Source: Chlorokybus atmophyticus (lineage: Eukaryota; Streptophyta; Chlorokybophyceae; Chlorokybales; Chlorokybaceae). Taken from it: DNA of 64,000 bases. The stretch lies in contig RHPI01000810.1 of the NCBI GenBank assembly GCA_009103225.1, forward strand, positions 493,049 through 557,048. The letters run 5' to 3'. Numbering within the stretch: the first letter of the stretch is position 1; each line of letters starts with the position of its first letter. Below are positions 36,224 to 46,195 of the stretch, one piece after another. The notes under the pieces were generated by a model. The model had not been told where the DNA came from. It searched no databases and saw only the letters and a list, made by a program, of their open reading frames with translations. A program made the position numbers and the translations under genes.

Positions 36224-38657
36224 ATGACATCACAGCAGGCGCCGCCGCCTTATACTGCCAGCGCACCATCGCCCCCAGCCTACTCCATGACGCAGAAGCC
36301 TCTGCCGCCATCAACGACTGCCGCGATCAAGCCGCCAATGGTCACGACGACCTCAGCGACTTCCGTCGCCATGCCGCCGCCCGGAGAAACACTCAGAAGC
36401 CTGCTCAAGCCCCACCACTACACGTAAGACTGCAAAGCAGCATGCTGACCATGCATGCGCCTGCTGTTGGGTGTGGAGGCGACCGTTAGGGTTTAGCTTC
36501 TGTGTGTGATACTTGTGTGTGTTGCATGCAACATGCACGGTTGGTCTTGGACAGGCTCCAGTCGGACGCCCTGTCAGTGTGCAAATTTAATGAAGTACTA
36601 ATGAAGTGTGTATTAAACACTGTGTTGCTTCTTGCTGCTGGGTACTTCGCGTGTACGCTTTGTTTTCATTCACTTCACATCTGGCGCAAGCGCTGTTGGC
36701 CTTGTGATGGATAGTATGCAAGAAGCGTTGCTGCTTCAGCAGCGTTTGGCTGCTGGACAATATGAACAGAGCGAAGTGCATGTCTGGCTCATTGTCTAAC
36801 AGCCTTCGTGTATGTCAGCATTAGATTAGTTGTATTTCATGTATGCAGGTTGTCAGGGATCCACTGACTGGAGTTGGTTGCCTCTGTCATCCGTTACGAT
36901 GCCGGCAATACAAACTAGGTTGCACGATGGCACATGCGCACTAAGATACACATGTTGTGTGCACACACGCAACTGAGCGACCCAGCACGCACACGTTCAC
37001 ACCTATGCACATCAATCAGCACACGCACGAGCAAAGTCATTGCAACACAGCTTGACGTACGTGCAGCTGTAGTATGTATACTGCTGCTGGTGTTACCACT
37101 TGGCTGGTGCCAATTGTCACTCGCTGTTGGCACAACAGGCTTGCGGAGCGCGTGTTCTACGGGATCCACGCCCTGGTGTTTGCCCTGTACCTGGTGCACT
37201 TTGCGGCTGTTGGCATCAGTAGCAACGGGGAGGTTCAGGAACAGACGAGCGCGTTTACACGGTTGGCTTTCCTGCTCCTTTCACTTGCCAACGCCTTCTC
37301 CGCCTTGACGACATACAAGTCCAGGCCCTTCTTTCATGCATTAGCTGCTGGGACACTAGCGGTACTACACATGCACACCAATTTGAGTAAACAAGTATGC
37401 ATGTGTGTATGAATGGCATGCACACAAGTGACATGGATGACATGGGCACAATGCATGCATCCCAACTTTCAACCTGTGCAGGCTGATGTACTGGTGTCCT
37501 GGGCGATAACACTGCATGCCTTGTTCATCAACTCGAGCGAGTTGGCGCCGGGAGGCTCGCTCGCACTCGACCAATTCACACGGTTTCCGGTGCAGGTGCG
37601 CGTGTTTTGCATTGGGTAGTGTTGATAGTGGCGGCATGTTGTGCTCATGGAGGTCCAATCAAGCAGCAGCACTGACATACAGTCCCATCGTGTGTGTATG
37701 CATGACGCATGGTACATTGCAGTCAAGCCTTTCACCATCGGCTCACATGCGTGTATGTTGCGCGTGTCAGCCCTGGCTGTGGGTGTTGGTGGCGCTGCTA
37801 TCGGAAGTCAAGGTGCTGTCGGTCTTTGCTGGCTCGCGTGTTCTGGAGCATGCTTACTTCAGACATGATGCAGCGCTGCACGTACTGCTGACAATTCAGG
37901 CAAGTACTTTGCCCGCCCAGCTCACTACATCAAGGTCTTATGTGCCTTATGTGCCGGATGTCATCATGCATGTATGTCTGCAGGGCCTTTTCCTGGCTGG
38001 CGTGCTCGTGCATGCTGAGGTGGAGAAGGGCTATCACTTTCCCAAACTGGCAATACTGGTTCTCAGCCAGCTCAACTTCCTTGCCTTCCTCCTTTTCCAG
38101 CGCCTGAAGCCCCTCATCATGGTGAGTGGCATCAACCGGGGGGCTCGCGTATTGCAGTGCATGCGAATTGCACAGGTCAGGACACTGACCGCTGGGTTGT
38201 CCAGGCCAACGCGCTGTTATCGGCATTTGTTGTGCTGGGAGAAATAAGGTCAGTGTTTTATACCGCGCTTGCAGTGTCTGTGATTTTGCTCGTTCTTTCA
38301 GACATATTCTGATATCTGTGCTTTGTAGGGTGCTTCCTGGCTACCGTTCGCAGTTGTTTGCTTTCCCGCAACCGACCCCCACATTTCCAGTACGTTGTGC
38401 TGTTGCTCTGCTTATGCTGCATGGGCTTAATTAGTGTATGATGTTGTTGCTTTGATGTCTGCTCGTCCAGCCTTACTTTCTTGCACTTGTATGTCCTTCT
38501 CCACTGAATATCTGGACAATGTGCTTGCTTGCAGGTTTGGTTTCTTCTGATGACGATGTGGCTATTTGTCTACCGCTACGGGCACATTCTGTCGACGGAG
38601 TTCTCACACCCAAACCCTGAAGTGCATAGCAAAGAGGGCAGGAAGAAACTTGCCTAG
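36224..38657 (+). CDS. Polytopic membrane protein of unknown function
   Basis: The first exon (36224-36423) encodes a Pro/Thr/Ala-rich cytoplasmic-type start (MTSQQAPPPYTASAPSPPAY). The middle exons (candidates near 36550-36600, 36720-36780 and 36849-36907, the last reading VVRDPLTGVGCLCHPLR) are not settled. From about 37074 the structure is firm: to 37361, 37482-37595, 37771-37899, 37984-38121, 38205-38248, 38329-38389, 38535-38657, all in phase. These encode about seven hydrophobic segments, including FYGIHALVFALYLVHFAAVG, FLLLSLANAFSALTTY, LVSWAITLHALFIN, LAILVLSQLNFLAFLLFQ and VWFLLMTMWLFVYRYGHIL, and a hydrophilic tail ending KEGRKKLA, a possible di-lysine-like ER signal. The intron after 37899 has a GC donor (CAG|GCAAGT). 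I do not recognise the family; transporter, scaffold or enzyme are all open. Confidence 0.7.
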
Positions 38658-39458
38658 GCCAAGACCGTGGTCCGACACTCCGAAAGCTGCTTAGGCTTAA
38701 CAACTGGTGCTGTTTGCTCTGTAGATATGGCATGTACAGTTAGTTTATGGTTAGAGTTCACAGTGATTGTTGCAGCGACTGATCATGTCATCTTGAGCTG
38801 TGTTGAAGGCTTTGCTGACTGTGACAACTTCAGCATCTGTAGAGGGAAAGAGAGTGGTGTGGCGACCTACACAATGCTGCATACATCCTGTTGCCATGAA
38901 TGGACGGCCATCCATTGGCACAGCATTGGCATGAGGATCCCTTGAAGACAGGAAAAAGCAAGTACGTGCGTCTGTCATGACAGTAACAGCACCCTCTGCA
39001 TGCCATGTAGCAACAGTACTAGCAGTGCAATCGCATGTGAACGCCCTAGCCTTCTATATGTTGATAGACAAGCACCAATCCACAGGAATGCTGCCCTAGT
39101 AACACTGTTAGCTCTCATACAAGAACACAAACTGAGATGCAGCAAAAGAAATAGCGTCCTCTATCCAGTGCAACTAACTCTACACAATCAGATCAATATG
39201 AGTCCAACCCCAAACTGCAGGTATACTGGCCACAGCAAAATGGTGCAACAATAGCGACACAATAGAGGGTAGGGGAGTCGCATCTTTAATTCTGACGGAC
39301 TTGTAGTGTGCGAACTGCCCGCCCAACCCTCGAAGTGTGTGGTTCTCTCATCATCCGTTACTACTTGTTGCTGAGCACCTGTTTGTGTGCAGCACCAACA
39401 GGCTGAACCGTATGTATGCTGGTGCTCATATAGAGCCCAAACCAGTTGAAAAACATCC
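38658..39458. other. Convergent intergenic region, nothing recognised
   Basis: About 800 bp between two converging genes. It presumably holds both 3' UTRs. Only short frames are present and no repeats or RNA genes were seen. Confidence 0.5.
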
Positions 39459-42187
39459 TCAGACCCAGCCAGTGCTAACGCCATCTCCACATGACGTTGC
39501 AGTTGCCGCTGTTGTGACCTTGATTGGGATCTCGTGCTGCTTGAGAAATGTTGACAGATTCCAAATCTTTCCCGCTCCGGCAGCAATGAGGAAGGTACGC
39601 GAACGCGAAGAAGCGCCGGGCGCAGCTTGGCACAAGCCCACTGGTTGCGGCCTGTTCGGGCTCTGCAGACCGATGAGGCGGCGGACAAACGACATCACTG
39701 CGCTGGGTGCTGGATACACCTTCCAAACCTCAAATGGCCCTCGCTCCAGCAGGTGCAAATTGGCCCAGACAGCCTCCTCAGGGAGCAAGAACTTTGCAAC
39801 ACGGCCACCCTCAGAGTGCTGGTCATCTATGTACTTGGTGAGCAGGCGGCAAGCACGGTCGTTGCTTGATGCTGTGGCCATCGCGTCGATATCACAAGTC
39901 ACTGCATTGGACACCCAATACGCAAGCACTGCGTCCATGCAGAGCAGGGCAATGGCAAATGCAATCCTTTGGAAGCAGTTGGTCGCCCAGGGAACTGCGA
40001 GCAGGGCTATCTGTGCCGCGAACACAGCCCAGGGGATGAAGATAGCCGCCGTTACGCCAGAAAGGCAGTACAGGCAGACCAGCAAGCCGCCAGAGTGCAG
40101 CAAGTACAGTCCCCAGCCAGCGATAGGGTGCATAGTCCGGGGAACAATCCACAGCGGCAGCAGGAACGCCAATGTCAATGCAGAGAATACCAGTGGCTTT
40201 GCTTGATGAGGAAGGAGGAGGGACACAGGGCGGCACCAGGCCCACTTGTTCCCGCGGACTTTGCGTGCCACTGCCACTGCTAGCAATGCAATCGCAATTG
40301 ATGCCACTGCGCCGGTCACTGCAGCTGGCAGCTCTGCCGAGTAACCCAGCAGTGCCCGACGTGTCTCGTGCCATTGATAGGGTAGCTGTGAAGGAAACAG
40401 AGGTTACAAAGCTTCATCACAGGCACAGAGAGAGCAGCCCATGATGCAGCTAACAACATGTCAAACACCTCAGCAGACTTGCCTGCACGAATGGCGCACT
40501 CCACCAGTACCATGGCTTCAGCTGTGACATGCCTGGGAAGGTGATGACACTCTTTGCTGAGCAGGGCACTTCCCACTGGAACCGTTGGTAATAGTATGAC
40601 TGGTCCATCTGGTAGCCAAAGGGCAACCGAAACAGTCCATGCTGCTGCGCTGGTGCATCCGGCTCAAACAGAGGAGCAGCAAGGAGGTCGGCAAAGTATG
40701 AGTTTAGAAAACCCTGATCCCCACCATCATATGACTCTAGCGCATGCGCTCGAGCCAACATGTCATTCAAGGTGTCATTGGATGGGGCGAGAACAGTCAG
40801 ACCGGTGTGGAATATACAAGGGTTAATGAAGACAGCGCAAAACTCGCCACACTTGAAAAGCTCGTCTACATTGCGCAGGAACAGATTGTCCGCATCCAAC
40901 AGTACAACTCGCTTGTAGTCAAGAAGGCCCCATGCCCATATCTGCAACGTACAAACACAAGCGCAAATGTTGGTTGACATGTTGCTAGCAACTGTGATAA
41001 ATTCTTCAGCATGCAGTCAAGGTAGCATAGGAACATAGCTAGCAGTGGCATGCGTACTCAATCATGCTACCTCATCACTCAACGTGGCATAGGAACAGAC
41101 CTGGCAAACCCATGCACACTCACTGCATGCATCAAGGGTAGCTTACGCACAATACAGCAATGATAACTTCACAGCTTTACATCTGTTGAACATAACGTTG
41201 CACACATGACCTAGCGCTGCCAAGGCACACATATCTATCAACTCCAATGCTCTTTAACCCTGCTGATGGCCGAGTGCATCACATGATGATGGTGCACTCA
41301 GCCATCCGCAGGGTAACAATGCTGACTGTGTCATGGCGTGGCACAGCGGACTACAACAGGCTGCAAAGAGCTGTGTGCTGTCATATGCCCAACCATGCAG
41401 CGAGACATAAAGAGTCTACAACCAGAACTGGGATGCCACTTGCACCAATGTAGCTGTTTATATATATGGGAGCATGCATAGTTGAGAGCTATGTGACACA
41501 TCGACAACAGAGCAGAAGCACCCCGCAGGACAATATCAATTGAGCGACACACAGCAGTCTGCCACAAACACACTTGCGTGCGCACAGGCACACACACACA
41601 TGCTGTTGCATGCGCCTCTTCACGCATGCACGCACACAAATCTACCAATACTGGACTTGTCGACAACATGTCATATCAGCAGGGCACCTACCCTCCCACG
41701 CACTCAGTTGACCAACAAACTGGAAAGTATGGATGCCAAAACCCATTGACAATCACACACTGGTGGCATTGCAAGCACACCAACACGCAAGTACCTTGTT
41801 CATGGCGTGCACAAAACGAGGGTCATAACGCTTCTGCTTGGCGTAAGGGTTGGGAGCATTGTCCACCTCGATCACACGCACACCGTCCTCCTCTGCAAGG
41901 ATTCGTCTCCAGCTGACTGGCAGGTTGGAAGCGACCAGCGCCACTAGGTCTTCATTGGTGCCGAATGACCTCAGGCTGCGGAACATGACCCTAGTAGCCA
42001 TGAAGAACTCATAGTCCCGTGGTGTGCCACCGTACAGTATAGCGGCGTAAGCATTCTCACTGAAGCCTTTGGGCGCAGTCTCCTGAGCCCACGGCGTCTC
42101 TGACAACGACGGCAGCGACGAAACCGCACCCTCGGCCGACAACCAAGCCAAAAAGATCACCACCACTGCCAGCAGCAGCCGCCCCAT
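39459..42187 (-). CDS. GT8-family glycosyltransferase with multi-pass C-terminus (PGSIP7/8-like)
   Basis: Three exons close in phase: 41795-42187, 40483-40941, 39459-40385 (592 residues). Plant PGSIP7/8 proteins are GT8 (glycogenin/GUX-related) enzymes of the endomembrane system whose acceptor is not settled. An N-terminal signal/anchor (LLLAVVVIFLAWLS) precedes the catalytic domain, with NAYAAILYGGTPRDYEFFMA at its start. The metal- and nucleotide-binding site is VVLLDADNLFLRN (DAD motif). CGEFCAVFINPCIFHTGL, DGGDQGFLNSYF, LPFGYQMDQSYYY and LKPWYWWSAP are near-diagnostic for this subgroup. After that come about six transmembrane helices (for example IAIALLAVAVA, ALTLAFLLPLWIV, LLVCLYCLSGVTAAIF) and a hydrophilic tail. 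Retention in the Golgi or ER is inferred. The large intron 1 (40942-41794) contains a 25-bp foldback; intron 2 has a GC donor (CAG|GCAAGT). Confidence 0.92.
41257..41314. repeat. 25-bp inverted repeat (3 mismatches), 8-nt loop, in GT8 intron 1
   Basis: Arms 41257-41281 and 41290-41314 pair at 22 of 25 positions around the loop CATGATGA. Same architecture as the foldback in BRF1 intron 6. Confidence 0.88.
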
Positions 42188-43320
42188 GCTGCAGCCACCA
42201 CACCACTTGTGCTGCAGCTTACACCGACACATCCCTTGACACCATCATCCTAGCAGGGCAATGCGGCCTTTACGCCACCAGCGAACTGATTCCCTCGAGT
42301 CAAAAGAATCCACCAAAAACCGCAGGCACTTCGCTGCCCCTGACGCCGCCACCACCGCCACCGCCGCCACCACCGCCGCTGCCCACAACTTTGGCGCTCT
42401 CAATTTCCAACAAGCCAGCGGCAGCTGTCACTGCTTGGGTGCTTGCCAAATGCCATTGCAGATTTTTTGCGCTCCAGTTTGTTAACAACCAGGGCACAAT
42501 CGATTGAAACGGCATGGCAATAACGGCACACCCATCCGCGGCGCGATCGCACTTGCCCCAAATCGCGTTAGAAAGTTCTATGGGACCTGCTTGCACAACT
42601 TTATGCACATAGGCACACAACCTGAAAACGTCCCCAAATATGCCACATTTACCCCACGAATTAGGGTCATCAACGATCAAAAGCTTTTGGGCCAACAGGG
42701 GTCGGCTACATTTCGGACATGCAGTGCGCAAACCCTAACCCCGTCCCAAAATCCTTGTGGACATTCATTAATCTCGATACGGGAAGGACTTTGCTGTCAG
42801 GGGACCAGCATTACAGTCGGTTCATTGGCAGCAAACGCCGCGTGTATCGCAATTCATCAAACATCGGACGTCAGCATCAAGGCTGGGGCCGCGGGGTTGT
42901 GTCAGGCGTAAGTTTAAGCCTCTGTTTCCAGCCGTCGGCAACCAACGGATTGCGACGCAACGTCGCTTCAAGTCCCGTTTGCATGGCCAGCTCTGCGAAC
43001 CTTCGCCACAGGTAATTTACAGCGAAGCCTATGAGATATCAAAATGACAGGTGCATAGAGTTCGTCGCGTCGCCACAGCCAGTAGCGAGCCGCTGGTTGT
43101 GGCGCAACTCACTTGTCCTTTTGTGTTGGCGCCACCAAGTCGGAGGGGGCGCGCGCGACAATGGATGCCGGATGGCGGCGGGGCATCTTTTCCGGCGGCC
43201 GGTAGCGTATCTGGCTAGGGGTTTTGGCCGAGCCTACCTACCGGGGACAACTCCCCTGAAACTCATAAGTACACTACATGTAGTCGTTCCCCGTTATTAC
43301 ATCTACTTTTATCTTTAAGC
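42188..43320. other. 5' flank of the GT8 gene; no supported gene
   Basis: Contains a Gly-codon-like GGC/CCG trinucleotide tract (42345-42385) and two mid-size frames: 42504-42911 on the plus strand and 42300-42731 on the minus strand. Neither has a recognisable family or convincing splice structure. The stretch around 42720-43010 (+) reads SLWTFINLDTGRTLLSGDQH and could be part of a gene, but nothing supports it further. Confidence 0.35.
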
Positions 43321-44330
43321 GTGTAATGCCACTAAGAGGGGGTATTTTCTTGGTGCTTCAATTGAAAGGAAGATATTCCTTCAACGCCTACGGGAGCCCT
43401 CGAAACATCACTTATGCGGGTTTATGCTTGTAACCGTAGCCTTTAACAACATCATCTTATGCTGATATGCAAATGCAAATACAGCAATTTATAAAAATAC
43501 CTATGTATTTGTATACACATGTCATTTGAATGATTTGGTAACTTGGTTCTTGCACACTAGTTTTTAATTTATTACATAATACCTGGTACGTAAGCTAACC
43601 AATTCGTTTGAGATATTCGCATGGTAGAAGTTTGGCCTTATTAAAATTTCGGGCCTCCAATTTTGATTAATCCATAACTGTAGTCTTGTAATACATTATC
43701 ATTGCTGCAAATCTTATAGATTATTATTTTTGTAATATTTTTTGAATACAAGTTATTTTATTGTTATTCAAATTCTACTTGAGCATCCAACATAATTCGC
43801 CATCAATGCCATAAAACAACCACTGGGCCCAATCAACATACTACTCAACTTGTACCGCCCCCATGTTGCCTGTTTTACTACTCATGCGTTCATGTACCAG
43901 CGACATTGATAGTCACTTACACAACGGCTAACTACTAACACCGTCGTTGATAGGCGCGCGTAATGTGTGTTTAGTTAATATAGAATTACATAATATGTAT
44001 ACATACATATACGTATATTGATAACATATAATGGCCACACCATGTGCCATTAGACAAACAATGTTAATTATAACACATGATAACAAAATCATAATTTGTA
44101 TCCTTTGTTTAAAGAAATGTATATGCATGCATATATACGTATATTGGTAATAATTTGATGGCCACATCGTATGGCCATTAAACGAACAATGCCAATTGTA
44201 AAAAATGTTAACAACATTAATATTGAGATCCTTCCTTTGCAGAATTTGACTCAAGAACTTGAACCTAGTTCAACAAAATTGTAAGCTGTAAGTTTACGGA
44301 TAACACGACATCAAAAACCCATTCAATGCG
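43321..44330. other. AT-rich island with a diverged ~128-bp tandem duplication
   Basis: Base composition drops sharply to strongly AT-rich for about 1 kb, unlike the rest of the window. Two diverged copies of a unit containing ATACGTATATTG ... ATGGCCACA ... GCCATTA ... ACAATG ... AATT lie at about 43997-44083 and 44129-44205. No coding sequence is convincing. It may be a foreign insertion such as a non-autonomous element, or organelle-like DNA. Confidence 0.6.
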
Positions 44331-44354
44331 GCTACGTCCACTTGCTACGCACGA

Positions 44355-44379
44355 GGGGGGGGGGGGGGGGGGGGGGGGN
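44355..44379. other. Poly-G run (24 G) ending in N
   Basis: Twenty-four consecutive G followed by one N. It sits exactly at the left edge of the first copy of a 197-bp duplication, so it looks like a sequencing or assembly breakpoint. Confidence 0.9.
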
Positions 44380-44576
44380 CTGCTTGCGATAGCATAGCAT
44401 GACAGTTGGTTGCAGATGTCTGCTCCTTCCATGTGTGAGTACAATGCATGTGGATTGCGGTTTGCAACCTGCCTTTACAACCGAGGGCCTTAAGCACAAA
44501 ATTGTACAAAACTTAAGAGGAGCTAGCACAGGCCCAATCAGTATGCAGTCACATGATGTGATGTGACATGCTATGT
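44380..44576. repeat. 197-bp direct repeat, copy A
   Basis: Identical, as far as I can compare, to 44664-44860. It begins CTGCTTGCGATAGC and ends GACATGCTATGT. The two copies are 87 bp apart. Copy A abuts the poly-G/N artefact. Confidence 0.93.
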
Positions 44577-44663
44577 CAAGACAAACTACATGGCAGCCTT
44601 AGTGTCAAGTCGCTCTGTAAGTGTGTTACGCCTGTAAGGCAAGGCTTACTTGTTCTCATGACA

Positions 44664-44860
44664 CTGCTTGCGATAGCATAGCATGACAGTTGGTTGCAGA
44701 TGTCTGCTCCTTCCATGTGTGAGTACAATGCATGTGGATTGCGGTTTGCAACCTGCCTTTACAACCGAGGGCCTTAAGCACAAAATTGTACAAAACTTAA
44801 GAGGAGCTAGCACAGGCCCAATCAGTATGCAGTCACATGATGTGATGTGACATGCTATGT
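44664..44860. repeat. 197-bp direct repeat, copy B
   Basis: Second copy of the unit at 44380-44576. The exact identity suggests either a very recent tandem duplication or a mis-joined contig end. Confidence 0.93.
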
Positions 44861-45620
44861 TGCCTTCTATGAGCACAACCCCACGTTGGTATCATCCGCG
44901 TAGGAGTGCTTTACTTGGACAAGCAGGCACTGAGCGGTTAAGTGATGTGTTTAACTAGTAGCTCTACGGCCTAAAGTGGCGGAGCATATAAATGAGGTCA
45001 GCGCGTGTGGTAAAGGGGGCACTTAGCCCGCTGGCTCATAAGGTGCACCTTTGCTGCCAACATGTGGCCAAGCGGGAAGGCCGCAAATAGGGGTATATAA
45101 GAAGATTGCTGGTGGTGTCTAGACAAGTGTGGGACTCCTCATGCTCGCTACTGTGTGAGGGGTGCTTTGCGGTAGCGATTTAAGGGGTCTTCCCCCTGCT
45201 ATTGTTAGGTAGGTTGTGAGCTGTGTTGGGAGCGGTGTGCGAAGGAAGACTGGAGGACAGCCTTCTTCACGGGTGTGGCTTTGGGAGCCTGCTTTAAAGA
45301 GAAAGGACTTGCAACAGCCCCAGCTGTGACGGTTTTGCTTAGAGTCTGAGTAGAACTGTACCGCATACATTATGGCATGACTGATAGTGTATGCACATGT
45401 ATGCTAGTGCCCAATTGCATTAGCTAGCAAAGTTGTTGAGAAAAGGCCTGGCCTTGGGCGGTCAACCTTACAGAATGTGTAAGTGGGAAGCACTATCGCT
45501 GCTACATTGCTGTACTTCATGTGCACCTCCAGGCCGCACTGCTACTATTGATATAGCTGGTTGGTATTTTAATGTGCTTCGTCTACTTATATTTCTGGCC
45601 TCTACACTTTACTGCTATTG

Positions 45621-45888
45621 TGTTGACAATCAGAGTGCAGTGCTATACCAACACTTTATTGACCAGTGCATACATGCGCATATACACACCGTCAAAAGTG
45701 CACAGACTCAACGTGATCCAGTGACAAGTTACCTGTTGTCCTACATATACAACTCACAACGGCTACTAATATCATATGAGTCATATCGAGCAAATTCTAC
45801 TGATTAGTCCAATATCGATTGCTAACTCACGAGCAGATGATAATCTGTATACAACAAGCTTATTGAACTAGGTGACTATATCACAACA
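45621..45888 (-). repeat. Copia 3' LTR
   Basis: 268 bp bounded by TGTTG/CAACA inverted ends; partner of 56860-57129. Divergence between the two (many substitutions and a few indels) shows that the insertion is not recent. Confidence 0.93.
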
Positions 45889-46195
45889 CTCCCACGCAAG
45901 CAGCTTGTTGTGTCCATCGGTCTCCCGCTTGACTGTCCTTCGTCTTCACTTCGCTCCGAGTCTTTCGCAGCAAGTCTTGAACTTGGCTGGTGGCAGGGCC
46001 TTGGTCATACAGTCTGCCAGCATGTTCTTCGTGCTTCCAGTAGATGAACTACACCTCCCTTTCAGCCACTCTCTCACATACAAAGTGATGCACAACATCA
46101 ATGTACTTGGACCTTACTAACGCGGTCGGATGCTTAAGCAACTTGATTGCTCCATAGTTGTCACAATGCATGGCCAAGGTCTGCCATCAGCTTCC

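Noticed and set aside
45119-45370. Minus-strand frame left of the copia LTR
   Set aside because: It lies outside the element boundary set by the TATTG duplication and has no recognisable domain.
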